A stretch of 64,000 nt of DNA, from positions 1 to 64,000 of the forward strand of contig CAZTJF010000008.1 of assembly GCA_964613805.1 (NCBI GenBank), written 5' to 3'. Both the position numbers and the translations under genes were made by a program. How positions within the stretch are numbered: position 1 is the first letter of the stretch; the number at the start of each line of letters is the position of its first letter. The notes below the pieces were generated by a model that saw nothing but the letters and a program-made list of their open reading frames with translations, did not search any database and was not told the origin of the DNA. Source of the stretch: XYD12-FULL-36-8 sp964613805 (GTDB taxonomy: Bacteria > Bacteroidota > Ignavibacteria > Ignavibacteriales > Ignavibacteriaceae). This document shows, in pieces, positions 42,531-51,052 of the stretch.

Positions 42531-42559
42531 TTGATTATGAGAATACCTATAGGTAAAAT
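42531..42559 (+). promoter_or_regulatory. Candidate uvrA promoter
   Basis: TTGATT (42531-42536) and TAAAAT (42554-42559) are 17 bases apart, a good match to the sigma70 pattern, and lie 27 bases before the TTG start. The spacer contains the palindrome at 42544-42555. Confidence 0.5.
42544..42555. promoter_or_regulatory. Perfect 12-bp palindrome in the uvrA promoter, candidate operator
   Basis: TACCTATAGGTA is fully self-complementary and sits between the -35 and -10 elements, reaching the first bases of the latter. uvrA is a classic SOS gene, so a LexA-like repressor site is a reasonable guess. The sequence does not match the Escherichia or Bacillus LexA boxes. Confidence 0.4.
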
Positions 42560-42586
42560 AACAATTCGAATAAAAATAATTATGAA

Positions 42587-45412
42587 TTGGAAAAAGAAAA
42601 GATACTAATCAGAGGTGCACGTGAGCATAATCTCAAAAATATTGATCTTGAGATTCCACGTGATTCATTTTCAGTAATAACAGGATTATCAGGTTCAGGT
42701 AAATCCTCTTTGGCTTTTGATACCATTTATGCTGAAGGGCAGAGAAGATACATTGAATCTTTATCTGCTTATGCCAGGCAATTTCTCGATATGCTTGAAA
42801 AGCCGGATGTTGATTTAATTGAAGGATTAAGTCCGGCAATTTCAATCGAACAAAAAACCACATCAGGAAATCCGCGTTCAACTGTTGGCACCATTACAGA
42901 AATCTACGATTACCTTCGCCTGCTTTATGCAAGAGTCGGAGTGCCTTACTGCTACAAATGCGGCAATCCGGTAACACGGCAGACTTCAGAGCAAATGGTT
43001 GGAACAGCTATATCAAATTTTAGCGGTAAGAAGATTACAATTTTAGCGCCTGTTATTCACGGCAGAAAAGGACACTACCGTGAACTTTTTGAAGAGATTT
43101 TATCTGATGGATTTGTTCGAGTTAGAATTGATGGTGAAATCCAGGAAATTATAAGAGGTTTTTCCGTTGACCGTTACAAAATTCACAATATCGAAATTGT
43201 TATTGATAGACTTATTATATCAAATACCTCGAGATATCGTCTGTCCGAATCAATAGAAGTTGCACTGAATTATGGCAACGGAATTGTGATTGTTAATGAT
43301 GGTACTCAAGATTATGTGTACAGCCGAAATCTAGCATGTATTAAGTGCGGAATAAGTTATCAACAGTTAGCACCAAACTCATTTTCATTTAACTCACCTT
43401 ATGGTTCATGCAAGGATTGTGAGGGTTTAGGCGAAAAGAAAGAGTTAGATATTAATCTGATAATTTCAGATATGGATAAGACGATTAACGAAGAGGGATT
43501 AGCACCGCTTGGAAAACCGAGAAACATTTGGTTTTTCAATCAGCTGGATGCAGTCTCAAAAACTTTGGGCTTTAATTACGATACAAAACTAAAAGATTTA
43601 AGTACTCATCAGCTCGAATTTTTACTTCATGGCAGTAAAGAAAAAATGGCTTTCACATATTCTTATAGTGGAGGAAAGCCCGTTACATATATGCATCGTT
43701 TCTCCGGTTTATTCGGCTACCTTAAAAATTATTATCAAACCACAAGTTCGAATAATATCCGTGAATGGGTTGAATCTTTCATGAATACAGTTACTTGCCC
43801 AACTTGCGGCGGCGGCAGATTAAAAAAAGAATCACTCTCAGTAAATTTTCAAGGAAAGAATATCAGCGAAGTAACTTCATTATCAATTGTTCGATGTGAA
43901 GAATTTTTTAGGAAAGTTAAATTAAACGGACGCGATTCAATCGTTGCAAAACCCATTCTAAAGGAAATTAATTCTCGAATCCATTTTTTGCTTAATGTAG
44001 GATTAGATTATCTCACATTAAACAGATCTGCACGAACATTATCTGGCGGAGAATCTCAAAGAATCAGATTAGCTACTCAAATTGGTTCACAGCTTGCTGG
44101 AGTTCTTTATGTGCTGGATGAACCGAGTATCGGGCTTCATCAAAGTGATAATATTAAACTTATTAATTCTCTTAAAGATTTAAGGGATTTAGGAAATACG
44201 ATAATTGTTGTAGAGCATGATAGGGAAACAATTGAAAGTTCAGATTACATGATTGATTTAGGTCCCGGTGCCGGCGAACATGGTGGAGTGGTTTGTATTT
44301 CAGGTGAGACACAAAAATTAATTTCTTCAACGAATGGTTTAAATTCTTTAACTCTTTCTTATCTGAAGAATAATAAAGAGATTCCTCTTCCAAAAGAAAG
44401 AAGAAAGGGGAATGGCGGCTTCTTAGAATTAATCGGAGCATCTGGAAATAATCTCAGAAATGTCAATTTGAAAATTCCTCTCGGAACTTTAACATTAATT
44501 ACGGGAGTAAGCGGTTCGGGTAAATCATCTCTTGTGAATGAAACATTGGTAAAAATTTTGATGAACAAGCTTTATAAATCAAAGATGGTTCCGCTGCCGT
44601 TCAAATCAATTAAGGGACTCGAAAATATTGATAAAGTAATCGAAATAGATCAGTCGCCTATTGGGCGAACTCCACGATCAAATCCAGCAACCTACACCGG
44701 ACTTTTTACTCACATTCGGGATTTGTATTCACAACTTCCCGAATCTAAGATGAGAGGATACTCAACCGGAAGATTCAGCTTTAATGTTGCTGGCGGCAGA
44801 TGCGAGGAATGCAGCGGAGATGGATTACGTAAAATCGAAATGAATTTTTTACCGAATGTTTATGTCACCTGTGAAGTTTGTCGTGGAAAACGTTACAACC
44901 GCGAAACTCTCGAAGTGCTGTACAAAGCCAAATCAATTTCTGAAGTGTTGGATATGCGGATAGCTGAAGCACTCGACTTCTTTGAAGATCTTCCGCGAAT
45001 AAAAAGAAAAATAAAAGCAATTAATGATGTTGGATTGGGCTATATTAAATTAGGTCAGCAGGCAACCACACTTTCTGGAGGAGAGGCGCAAAGAGTTAAG
45101 CTTGCAACCGAATTGAGTAAAATTAGTACTGGTAAAACACTGTATGTTTTAGATGAACCAACAACCGGATTGCATTTTGAGGACGTGAGAATATTGTTAG
45201 ATGTTCTTGATAAACTTGTTCAAAAAGGAAATACCGTAGTTGTGGTTGAACATAATCTTGATGTAATAAAAATGGCTGATTGGATAATTGATTTAGGCCC
45301 AGGAGGGGGAGATAAAGGTGGTTGGATTGTTACGGAAGGAACTCCGGAAGAAATCATAAAAAACAGAAAAAGTCTTACTGGTAGGTTTATTAAGAAACTA
45401 TTGCATTTGTAA
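42587..45412 (+). CDS. uvrA: Excinuclease ABC subunit A
   Basis: The 941-residue protein is a complete UvrA. It has a first Walker A (ITGLSGSGKSSLAFD), a UvrB-binding region with zinc cysteines (CIKCGISY...CKDCEGLG), a signature LSGGESQRIRLA and Walker B LYVLDEPSIGL. The second set is ITGVSGSGKSSLVNE, the zinc finger CEECSGDG...CEVCRGKRY and LSGGEAQRVKLA. It scans DNA for bulky damage with UvrB in nucleotide excision repair. The start is TTG; the ATG at 42582 is out of frame. It converges on the polyferredoxin gene, with a repeat hairpin between. Confidence 0.97.
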   Translation: MEKEKILIRGAREHNLKNIDLEIPRDSFSVITGLSGSGKSSLAFDTIYAEGQRRYIESLSAYARQFLDMLEKPDVDLIEGLSPAISIEQKTTSGNPRSTVGTITEIYDYLRLLYARVGVPYCYKCGNPVTRQTSEQMVGTAISNFSGKKITILAPVIHGRKGHYRELFEEILSDGFVRVRIDGEIQEIIRGFSVDRYKIHNIEIVIDRLIISNTSRYRLSESIEVALNYGNGIVIVNDGTQDYVYSRNLACIKCGISYQQLAPNSFSFNSPYGSCKDCEGLGEKKELDINLIISDMDKTINEEGLAPLGKPRNIWFFNQLDAVSKTLGFNYDTKLKDLSTHQLEFLLHGSKEKMAFTYSYSGGKPVTYMHRFSGLFGYLKNYYQTTSSNNIREWVESFMNTVTCPTCGGGRLKKESLSVNFQGKNISEVTSLSIVRCEEFFRKVKLNGRDSIVAKPILKEINSRIHFLLNVGLDYLTLNRSARTLSGGESQRIRLATQIGSQLAGVLYVLDEPSIGLHQSDNIKLINSLKDLRDLGNTIIVVEHDRETIESSDYMIDLGPGAGEHGGVVCISGETQKLISSTNGLNSLTLSYLKNNKEIPLPKERRKGNGGFLELIGASGNNLRNVNLKIPLGTLTLITGVSGSGKSSLVNETLVKILMNKLYKSKMVPLPFKSIKGLENIDKVIEIDQSPIGRTPRSNPATYTGLFTHIRDLYSQLPESKMRGYSTGRFSFNVAGGRCEECSGDGLRKIEMNFLPNVYVTCEVCRGKRYNRETLEVLYKAKSISEVLDMRIAEALDFFEDLPRIKRKIKAINDVGLGYIKLGQQATTLSGGEAQRVKLATELSKISTGKTLYVLDEPTTGLHFEDVRILLDVLDKLVQKGNTVVVVEHNLDVIKMADWIIDLGPGGGDKGGWIVTEGTPEEIIKNRKSLTGRFIKKLLHL

Positions 45413-45436
45413 AAGTTATTTGTAATTGTTTTTAAT

Positions 45437-45461
45437 CCTTCCGTTTAGGAAGGGTTGGGAT
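45437..45461 (+). repeat. Palindromic repeat between convergent genes, possible bidirectional terminator
   Basis: CCTTCC (45437-45442) and GGAAGG (45448-45453) form a 6-bp stem with loop GTTTA. GGAAGGGTTGGGAT (45448-45461) is the same core as at 38175 and 51967. The site lies between the stops of uvrA and the polyferredoxin gene, where it could end transcription from both sides. Confidence 0.65.
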
Positions 45462-45470
45462 AGGATCTCA

Positions 45471-47036
45471 TTAAAACGGAAAATCATCCTTCAATTCTAT
45501 CTTTTGTTCTAATTTTTCACTTTTGGGTTTCTCTGCAATTAAATGAATTGGATTTCCCTCGACATAAATTGCTTTATGTGGTTTAGTTGGACAAGCATAT
45601 TCACAAGCGCCGCAGCCAATACAAATCTTATCATTTACTTCAGGAGCTTTCAGATTTTTATGCGGGACTACCATATCAACTGCCTTTGTAGGGCAATGTT
45701 CCGAACACGCACCGCATGCTGTTTCTTCCGTATAAACTACACAATTATCTTTTACAAAAATTGCTTTACCAAGTTGATTTAATTTTTTGGCTTCGGGTAA
45801 AATATTTTTTATAGCACCTGTCGGGCAAACTTCACTGCAGATTATGCACTCATAGTTGCAAAAGTTGGTTTGATAATCCATTCGCGGCTGCAGGATTCCT
45901 AAAAAGCCATACTCTAAAAAAGATGGTTGTAGTACTTGTGTTGGACAAGCGCTGACGCACAAGTGGCAGGCTGTGCATGAGCTTGTGAATTGAGCAATGC
46001 TTTGCGATCCTGGTGGCGATACTGGAAATTTTTTGTAAACCGGAACTGTGCTATCTTTCTTGGGAATTATTTTTATTTGTGCAAGTGATAATCCTGATAA
46101 GCTGGCAAAAAAAACCAGCAATGATTTTAGAAATATTCTTCTTCTGTCATCAGTTGCTTTTCGATTGATTAAAATACTTTGTTTCAGAGTATTCACATAA
46201 ACAATTCCCTCAGAGTGACAAGCATTAAAACAATTATAACAGCTTACACACCTGCTGAAATCAATCAATTTATTTTGCTTATCAATGCAACCAGCTTTAC
46301 ACTCACGTTCGCATAAATGACAGCTTACACAGTTAGATTCATCAATTTTTATTTGGAAAACCGAGAACTTGGAAAACAATCCAAGCAGAGTTCCAACAGG
46401 ACAAACAGTGTTACAGAATAATCGTCCTTTCTTAACTGAGAATAAAACGACGACAGCTAAAAATAAAATTGCAACTGAAGCACTAATCCAATTTGTTGTT
46501 AGAATATCAACACGGTAAATCCAGTATAGATTTATGCTTTCTAAAATTCTTGTTATGAAGTTGTAAAGATTTAATAGCAGTGGTCGAAAAAGGTTTGAAA
46601 CAATCTTGCCAAAAATGCTGAAAGGGTCGAGTAAGTTAAGAAGAAACACGCTGCCTGATATAACGAATATTAGTGTTAATGAAAGCAGACCATATCTGAT
46701 GAAAGAATATGACTTTAAATAAAAATGATTTTTCTTTTTTGACCATTTTCTTGAAAGGTAGTACACTATGTCCTGTAGAGTTCCCAAAGGACAAATTGAT
46801 GAGCAGTAAACTCTCCCATAAATAAATGTAATTATGATGATGAAAATAAATCCTAAAGCAGAAAAACCTGCTATCGAAAGGAATTTTATTATTGATGGTA
46901 CGAACTGAAGATAGGTTATTATTTCAGAGTATTTGGATGTAAACCATTCGTTAACATTTAAAAAAATAATTGAGGTGAGAATAAAAAATAAAATTGATAT
47001 TAAAACTCTAGCTCTTTTCAGATAGAGGAAATTCAT
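45471..47036 (-). CDS. Membrane polyferredoxin, NapH-like plus NapG-like fusion
   Basis: The 521-residue protein has four Sec-type membrane helices (about 8-28, 50-74, 112-136, 182-202). Two CxxxCP motifs (Cys78/Cys82 and Cys208/Cys212) and a cytoplasmic double 4Fe-4S ferredoxin (Cys236-Cys273) follow the NapH plan. Residues 298-304 (RRRIFLK) followed by a hydrophobic stretch (305-320) match a twin-arginine signal. After it come four more cysteine clusters (CTACHLCVSACP, CNYECIICSEVCP, CGACSEHCP, CIGCGACEYACP), like periplasmic NapG. It would carry electrons from the membrane to a periplasmic partner. The next gene, six bases upstream, is a Tat-exported DUF362 protein. Confidence 0.85.
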   Translation of the reverse strand: MNFLYLKRARVLISILFFILTSIIFLNVNEWFTSKYSEIITYLQFVPSIIKFLSIAGFSALGFIFIIIITFIYGRVYCSSICPLGTLQDIVYYLSRKWSKKKNHFYLKSYSFIRYGLLSLTLIFVISGSVFLLNLLDPFSIFGKIVSNLFRPLLLNLYNFITRILESINLYWIYRVDILTTNWISASVAILFLAVVVLFSVKKGRLFCNTVCPVGTLLGLFSKFSVFQIKIDESNCVSCHLCERECKAGCIDKQNKLIDFSRCVSCYNCFNACHSEGIVYVNTLKQSILINRKATDDRRRIFLKSLLVFFASLSGLSLAQIKIIPKKDSTVPVYKKFPVSPPGSQSIAQFTSSCTACHLCVSACPTQVLQPSFLEYGFLGILQPRMDYQTNFCNYECIICSEVCPTGAIKNILPEAKKLNQLGKAIFVKDNCVVYTEETACGACSEHCPTKAVDMVVPHKNLKAPEVNDKICIGCGACEYACPTKPHKAIYVEGNPIHLIAEKPKSEKLEQKIELKDDFPF

Positions 47037-47041
47037 AGAAC

Positions 47042-47968
47042 TCAGATTTTTATTCTATTTATATTAAGCTGGTCAAGGTTCATATTTCCAATTTTAATTT
47101 CATGAGCAATTCTGATGTGATCAATATCTTCCGGCTCTGTGCCGAATAATTTTGCAGCTGCGGCGTCTGCAGCAACTATATCAGAAGAGATAATTTGCGA
47201 TTTCAGAGTAACAACATCCTCTTTACTTACACCACGCGGACCGTTTCTTTTCATAACCAAATAAGCATCAACAATATTTAAATCCGGTTTACGATACGCT
47301 GCAAAATCAGCAATACACTGGTGAAGATTATTCCTGTGCCAGTAACCACGATCCCACACAATTCCCATTAAATTTTTCATTGAGATCGTCAAATCTGCGC
47401 CGCCGTGATGTTTCAGTATAGGCACATTGATAAACACGTCGGATTCTAAAATCAATTCATGGACTTTAGCATCAGTAAGCTTCTTACCTTTTTTCACAAT
47501 TACTTGCTGATAATAACTCTCACTTTCGCCCGAAACAATTTTTCCGCCAGCATCTTTTACTGCATTTTCAATTCCGCTGTTTGAATAGCTGCGTTTCCAA
47601 TTATCACAAGTATGATCGAATACGTAAACATCTTTTGCCCCGGCTTCAAAACAATGTTGAATAATACGCTTAACCAACAGAGGATTTGTGTTAGCTGCTC
47701 TTTCAGGAGTTGTATCCCATCCAATATTAGGTTTAACAACGACTGTTTGTCCTTTTTTAATAAACGTTTTCAAGCCACCGAGCGATTGAATTCCTTTGTC
47801 AAACATGACATCGGGTTCACCGCCTTTTATTGCAACTAAATCAAATGGTTTATCGAATAATGATTTATAAGGGTAAGCAAAAAGATGAGAATAATTTCCA
47901 AAGACAATGGCTGAAGAGGTGACTACTCCTCTGGTAAAACTCTTTTTGATGAATTCTCGGCGATCCAT
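47042..47968 (-). CDS. DUF362 domain protein with Tat signal
   Basis: The start at 47968 is preferred because GGAGGT lies directly upstream and the product then opens with the twin-arginine signal MDRREFIKKSFTRGV; a longer frame to 48016 adds 16 residues without such support. The ~308-residue protein has DUF362 motifs (VVKPNIGWDTTPERAANTNP, NVPILKHHGGADLTISMKNLMGIV). DUF362 proteins often accompany iron-sulfur proteins and are thought to bind clusters or act in redox chemistry. It overlaps no gene and is transcribed with the polyferredoxin. It is exported folded, as its Tat signal implies. Confidence 0.88.
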   Translation of the reverse strand: MDRREFIKKSFTRGVVTSSAIVFGNYSHLFAYPYKSLFDKPFDLVAIKGGEPDVMFDKGIQSLGGLKTFIKKGQTVVVKPNIGWDTTPERAANTNPLLVKRIIQHCFEAGAKDVYVFDHTCDNWKRSYSNSGIENAVKDAGGKIVSGESESYYQQVIVKKGKKLTDAKVHELILESDVFINVPILKHHGGADLTISMKNLMGIVWDRGYWHRNNLHQCIADFAAYRKPDLNIVDAYLVMKRNGPRGVSKEDVVTLKSQIISSDIVAADAAAAKLFGTEPEDIDHIRIAHEIKIGNMNLDQLNINRIKI

Positions 47969-48159
47969 ACTAACCTCCAAATATGAAGTAGGAAAGAAAT
48001 ATTTGTAATTCCTCATGCAAATTAAATAAAAAATTCTTAAACAATCCTCTTAAAATTTCTAAAAAGTACCTTTATATCGGTCTATAGAAGTTAATTGATA
48101 GGTGCGGTCATGATTACTTAAAAAAATAAGTTTGCCGATTCGAATTAAATATTTTAGTC

Positions 48160-48236
48160 GGAAACTCAAGAAACTAAAATTTGACATTTGAGTTTCCATT
48201 ACCTATATTGGAAACCATAAATACTAATTTAGTTTC
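48160..48236. promoter_or_regulatory. GGAAACT inverted-repeat cluster, candidate TetR operator
   Basis: GGAAACTCAA (48160-48169) and TTGAGTTTCC (48188-48197) are perfect 10-bp inverted arms. A second pair, GGAAAC (48210-48215) and AGTTTC (48231-48236), lies just downstream. The sites flank and overlap the promoter at 48181-48209, so a bound repressor would block polymerase. The regulator encoded 12 bases further on is the obvious candidate. Confidence 0.6.
48181..48209 (+). promoter_or_regulatory. Promoter of the efflux operon
   Basis: TTGACA (48181-48186) and TATATT (48204-48209) are exactly 17 bases apart, close to the textbook sigma70 promoter. Start of transcription would be near 48216, inside the second inverted repeat, and the TetR ATG follows at 48248. 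Confidence 0.65.
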
Positions 48237-48247
48237 TAACAGGAAAT

Positions 48248-48850
48248 ATGGAAGAGAAAAATAAAATAATTGAACGGACAGAGGATAAATTCTTTCGTGA
48301 CGGATTCTATAAAACAACGATGGATGAAATTGCTACGGACCTAAGCATGAGTAAAAAAACTATTTATAAATTATTTCCATCCAAGGATGATCTTGTAATA
48401 GCCATTGCCAGGCATTTTATGAGAGGGATGAAAAGCAAGATTCTTCCAGCTTTAAGTTCTAATAAAAATGCTATTGAGAAACTTGAGGATCTGATAAATA
48501 TACTTGCTAAGGCCTCAGATAAAATTTCATCCGCAAGAATGGAGGAAATGAAAAAACATTATCCAGCTTTATGGAATGAGATTGACAAATTTAGAACTGA
48601 AATGATGTTTGGTAACATAACTAAAGTTATTGATCAGGGTAAAAAGGAGGGACTATTCCTCGACTATCCAACAAACATAGTAATGAATGTTCTTGTTGCA
48701 TCTATAAGAAATATCGTCAATCCAGATTTTATTCTTAACAACAATTTTTCGATCATCGAAGCAGCACGCTTTGCGTTTAAAATAATTATTGGCGGAATTG
48801 TTACCGATAAAGGAAAGAAAATTTTTAATCAAACAATTAATAAGATATGA
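48248..48850 (+). CDS. TetR family transcriptional repressor
   Basis: The 200-residue protein has the TetR helix-turn-helix near residues 25-50 (TTMDEIATDLSMSKKTIYKLFPSKDDLV) and a ligand domain of unspecific sequence. It is the first gene of an efflux operon with which it overlaps by four bases, and it sits behind a promoter lined with inverted repeats. It most likely represses the whole operon until an exported compound binds. The inducer is unknown. Confidence 0.93.
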   Translation: MEEKNKIIERTEDKFFRDGFYKTTMDEIATDLSMSKKTIYKLFPSKDDLVIAIARHFMRGMKSKILPALSSNKNAIEKLEDLINILAKASDKISSARMEEMKKHYPALWNEIDKFRTEMMFGNITKVIDQGKKEGLFLDYPTNIVMNVLVASIRNIVNPDFILNNNFSIIEAARFAFKIIIGGIVTDKGKKIFNQTINKI

Positions 48851-50115
48851 TTATGAAAAGATTATTATTCATATCGCTGTTGTTGATTGGCTCGGAGTTC
48901 ATTCCTCCGCAAACGCAACTCACTCTTGAGGATTGCTATGAAAAGGCAAGAATAAATTATCCGCTTATCAAACAAAAGGATTATATTAATAAAACTAAAG
49001 ATTACAGTGTCAGCAATGTTTGGAAAGGATATTTGCCACAAATAACGATCAGCGGACAGGCAACTTACCAATCTGATGTTACTTCGTTGCCGATTTCTAT
49101 TCCTGGATTGACGATTGAAACGCTTACACAAGAGCAGTACAAAGCCATTGCTGATGTTTCGCAAGTAGTTTACGATGGCGGAATGATGAGCGCAAATGCG
49201 GATATTCAAAGATCGAACGCCGAAGTTGATGATCATAAAATTGAAATTGAACTGCTGAAGGTGAAAGATAGAATCAACCAAATCTATTTTGGAATTCTTT
49301 TACTTGATGAACAACTCGTTCAGACTGAGTTAATTAAGAAGGATTTGAACGCATCACTTGATAAATTGAATGCAGCTTTTGCAAATGGAACGGTGACAAA
49401 ACCAAATGTTGATATACTTAAAGCCGAGTTGCTTAAAACTGATCAGCGAGAAATTGAATTGAAATCTAACCGCAATGCTTTTAAGGAGATGCTTGGTTTA
49501 CTCATCAATCAACAGTTGAACGAAGAAACAAAACTCGAACTTCCTCAATTTCAGAACCTCGTCGAAAGTGTTGAAATTAACCGTCCGGAATTAAAACTAT
49601 ACTCTTCACAAACAAACTTGACTGAAAACCACAGCGGATTAACCTTAGCTAAAATTCTTCCGAAGGCAAGTTTATTTTTTCAAGGCGGTTACGGAAAACC
49701 AACCTTAAATATGCTTGAGAACAAATTCGATTGGTATTACATTGCCGGTGCTCGGTTAACATGGTCACCTTCTAACTTATATTCAAACGGCAACGAAAAC
49801 GAAATAAATCAGTTGAATAAAAAATCTGTTGAAGCACAGAAAGAAACTTTTCTTCTTAATACAAATCTTGCCTTAAAACAGCAGAACAGCGAAATTGAAA
49901 AACTGCATAGCTTAATCAAGGTTGATAAACAAATCATAGAGATAAGAACTTCGGTTAAAGAAGCATCTAAAGCTCAACTTGAAAACGGAGTGATTACCTC
50001 AAACGACTTTATCCGTGAATTAAATGCAGAAGATAATGCAAAACAAAATTTAGTAATTCACTCAATTCAATTGATGCTAGCCAAACAGAACTTGCAATTA
50101 ACATTAGGCAACTAA
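48847..50115 (+). CDS. TolC family outer-membrane efflux protein
   Basis: The 422-residue protein has a signal peptide (MKRLLFISLLLIGSEFIPPQ) and the two-repeat TolC helix pattern (LTLEDCYEKARINYPLIKQKD at the start, KASLFFQGGYGKPTLN and the long coiled helices later). The ATG at 48847 overlaps the TetR stop; the ATG at 48853 is an equal alternative. It forms the trimeric outer-membrane duct for the ABC exporter encoded downstream. Confidence 0.92.
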   Translation: MIMKRLLFISLLLIGSEFIPPQTQLTLEDCYEKARINYPLIKQKDYINKTKDYSVSNVWKGYLPQITISGQATYQSDVTSLPISIPGLTIETLTQEQYKAIADVSQVVYDGGMMSANADIQRSNAEVDDHKIEIELLKVKDRINQIYFGILLLDEQLVQTELIKKDLNASLDKLNAAFANGTVTKPNVDILKAELLKTDQREIELKSNRNAFKEMLGLLINQQLNEETKLELPQFQNLVESVEINRPELKLYSSQTNLTENHSGLTLAKILPKASLFFQGGYGKPTLNMLENKFDWYYIAGARLTWSPSNLYSNGNENEINQLNKKSVEAQKETFLLNTNLALKQQNSEIEKLHSLIKVDKQIIEIRTSVKEASKAQLENGVITSNDFIRELNAEDNAKQNLVIHSIQLMLAKQNLQLTLGN

Positions 50116-50134
50116 TTATAAATAAATTATAGAT

Positions 50135-51046
50135 ATGAAAATGAAACGACTACAAAAAGCAAAAATGTTTTTATTACCCGCACTTTCGTTAATCCTTTTC
50201 GAGTGTGGGAACGGTAATGGAAAGTTTGATGCGTCTGGAACGTTTGAATCAGAAGAAATAATTATCTCAGCTGAAGCGATGGGAAAGATTGTTCAATTCA
50301 ATGTTGAAGAAGGTGCGCGGCTTACACAGAATCAAGTTGTTGGCGTGATAGATACACTTCAGCTTTATTTGAAAAAGAAACAGCTTGAGGCTTCTGTTAA
50401 AGCTATTCTAAGCAAGCAGCCAGATGTTGCAGCACAGCTCGCAGCAATTCAAGAGCAAATTAAAACTGCCGAAACAGAAAGAAGACGAATCGAAAATCTT
50501 GTTAAATCAAATGCCGCAGCAACAAAACAACTTGATGATGTAAACGCACAAATTGATTTACTAAACAAGCAGTTCAACGCAACAAAATCGTCTCTTATGG
50601 TTACGAAGCAAGGATTGCAAAGCGAAACTTATCCTCTGCAAATCCAGATTGAGCAGATTAACGATCAACTAAATAAAAGCAAAATTATAAACCCTGTTGA
50701 AGGCACAGTACTTACCCGTTTTACAAAGCAAAATGAAGTTACGACAACCGGAAAAGCTCTTTACAAGATTGCCGATCTCTCAACAATGACATTACGTGCT
50801 TATGTTAACGGTGATCAGCTTGAGCAAATTAAACTCAGACAAAAAGTAAAAGTATATGTTGATAAAGGTGAGGGCGATCAAAAAGAGATGCAGGGAGAAA
50901 TTTATTGGGTCTCTTCAAAAGCGGAGTTTACACCGAAGACGATTCAAACAAAAGATGAACGCGCAAATCTTGTTTATGCAATAAAAGTAAAAGTTATAAA
51001 CGATGGCTATCTTAAAATTGGCATGTATGGGGAAATAAAATTCTAA
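50135..51046 (+). CDS. HlyD-type membrane fusion (adaptor) protein
   Basis: The 303-residue protein has an N-terminal signal with a cysteine (Cys24 in LFECGNGN) that may be a relaxed lipobox. Half of a biotinyl-lipoyl domain (IISAEAMGKIVQFNVEEGARL) follows, then a helical hairpin with coiled coil (about 75-175), the second lipoyl half (INPVEGTVLTRF), and a beta-barrel (LRAYVNGDQLEQIKL). It bridges the inner-membrane ABC transporter and the TolC duct. It matches YbhG/EmrA-type adaptors of YbhFSR-like exporters. Confidence 0.92.
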   Translation: MKMKRLQKAKMFLLPALSLILFECGNGNGKFDASGTFESEEIIISAEAMGKIVQFNVEEGARLTQNQVVGVIDTLQLYLKKKQLEASVKAILSKQPDVAAQLAAIQEQIKTAETERRRIENLVKSNAAATKQLDDVNAQIDLLNKQFNATKSSLMVTKQGLQSETYPLQIQIEQINDQLNKSKIINPVEGTVLTRFTKQNEVTTTGKALYKIADLSTMTLRAYVNGDQLEQIKLRQKVKVYVDKGEGDQKEMQGEIYWVSSKAEFTPKTIQTKDERANLVYAIKVKVINDGYLKIGMYGEIKF

Positions 51047-51052
51047 ATTTTT

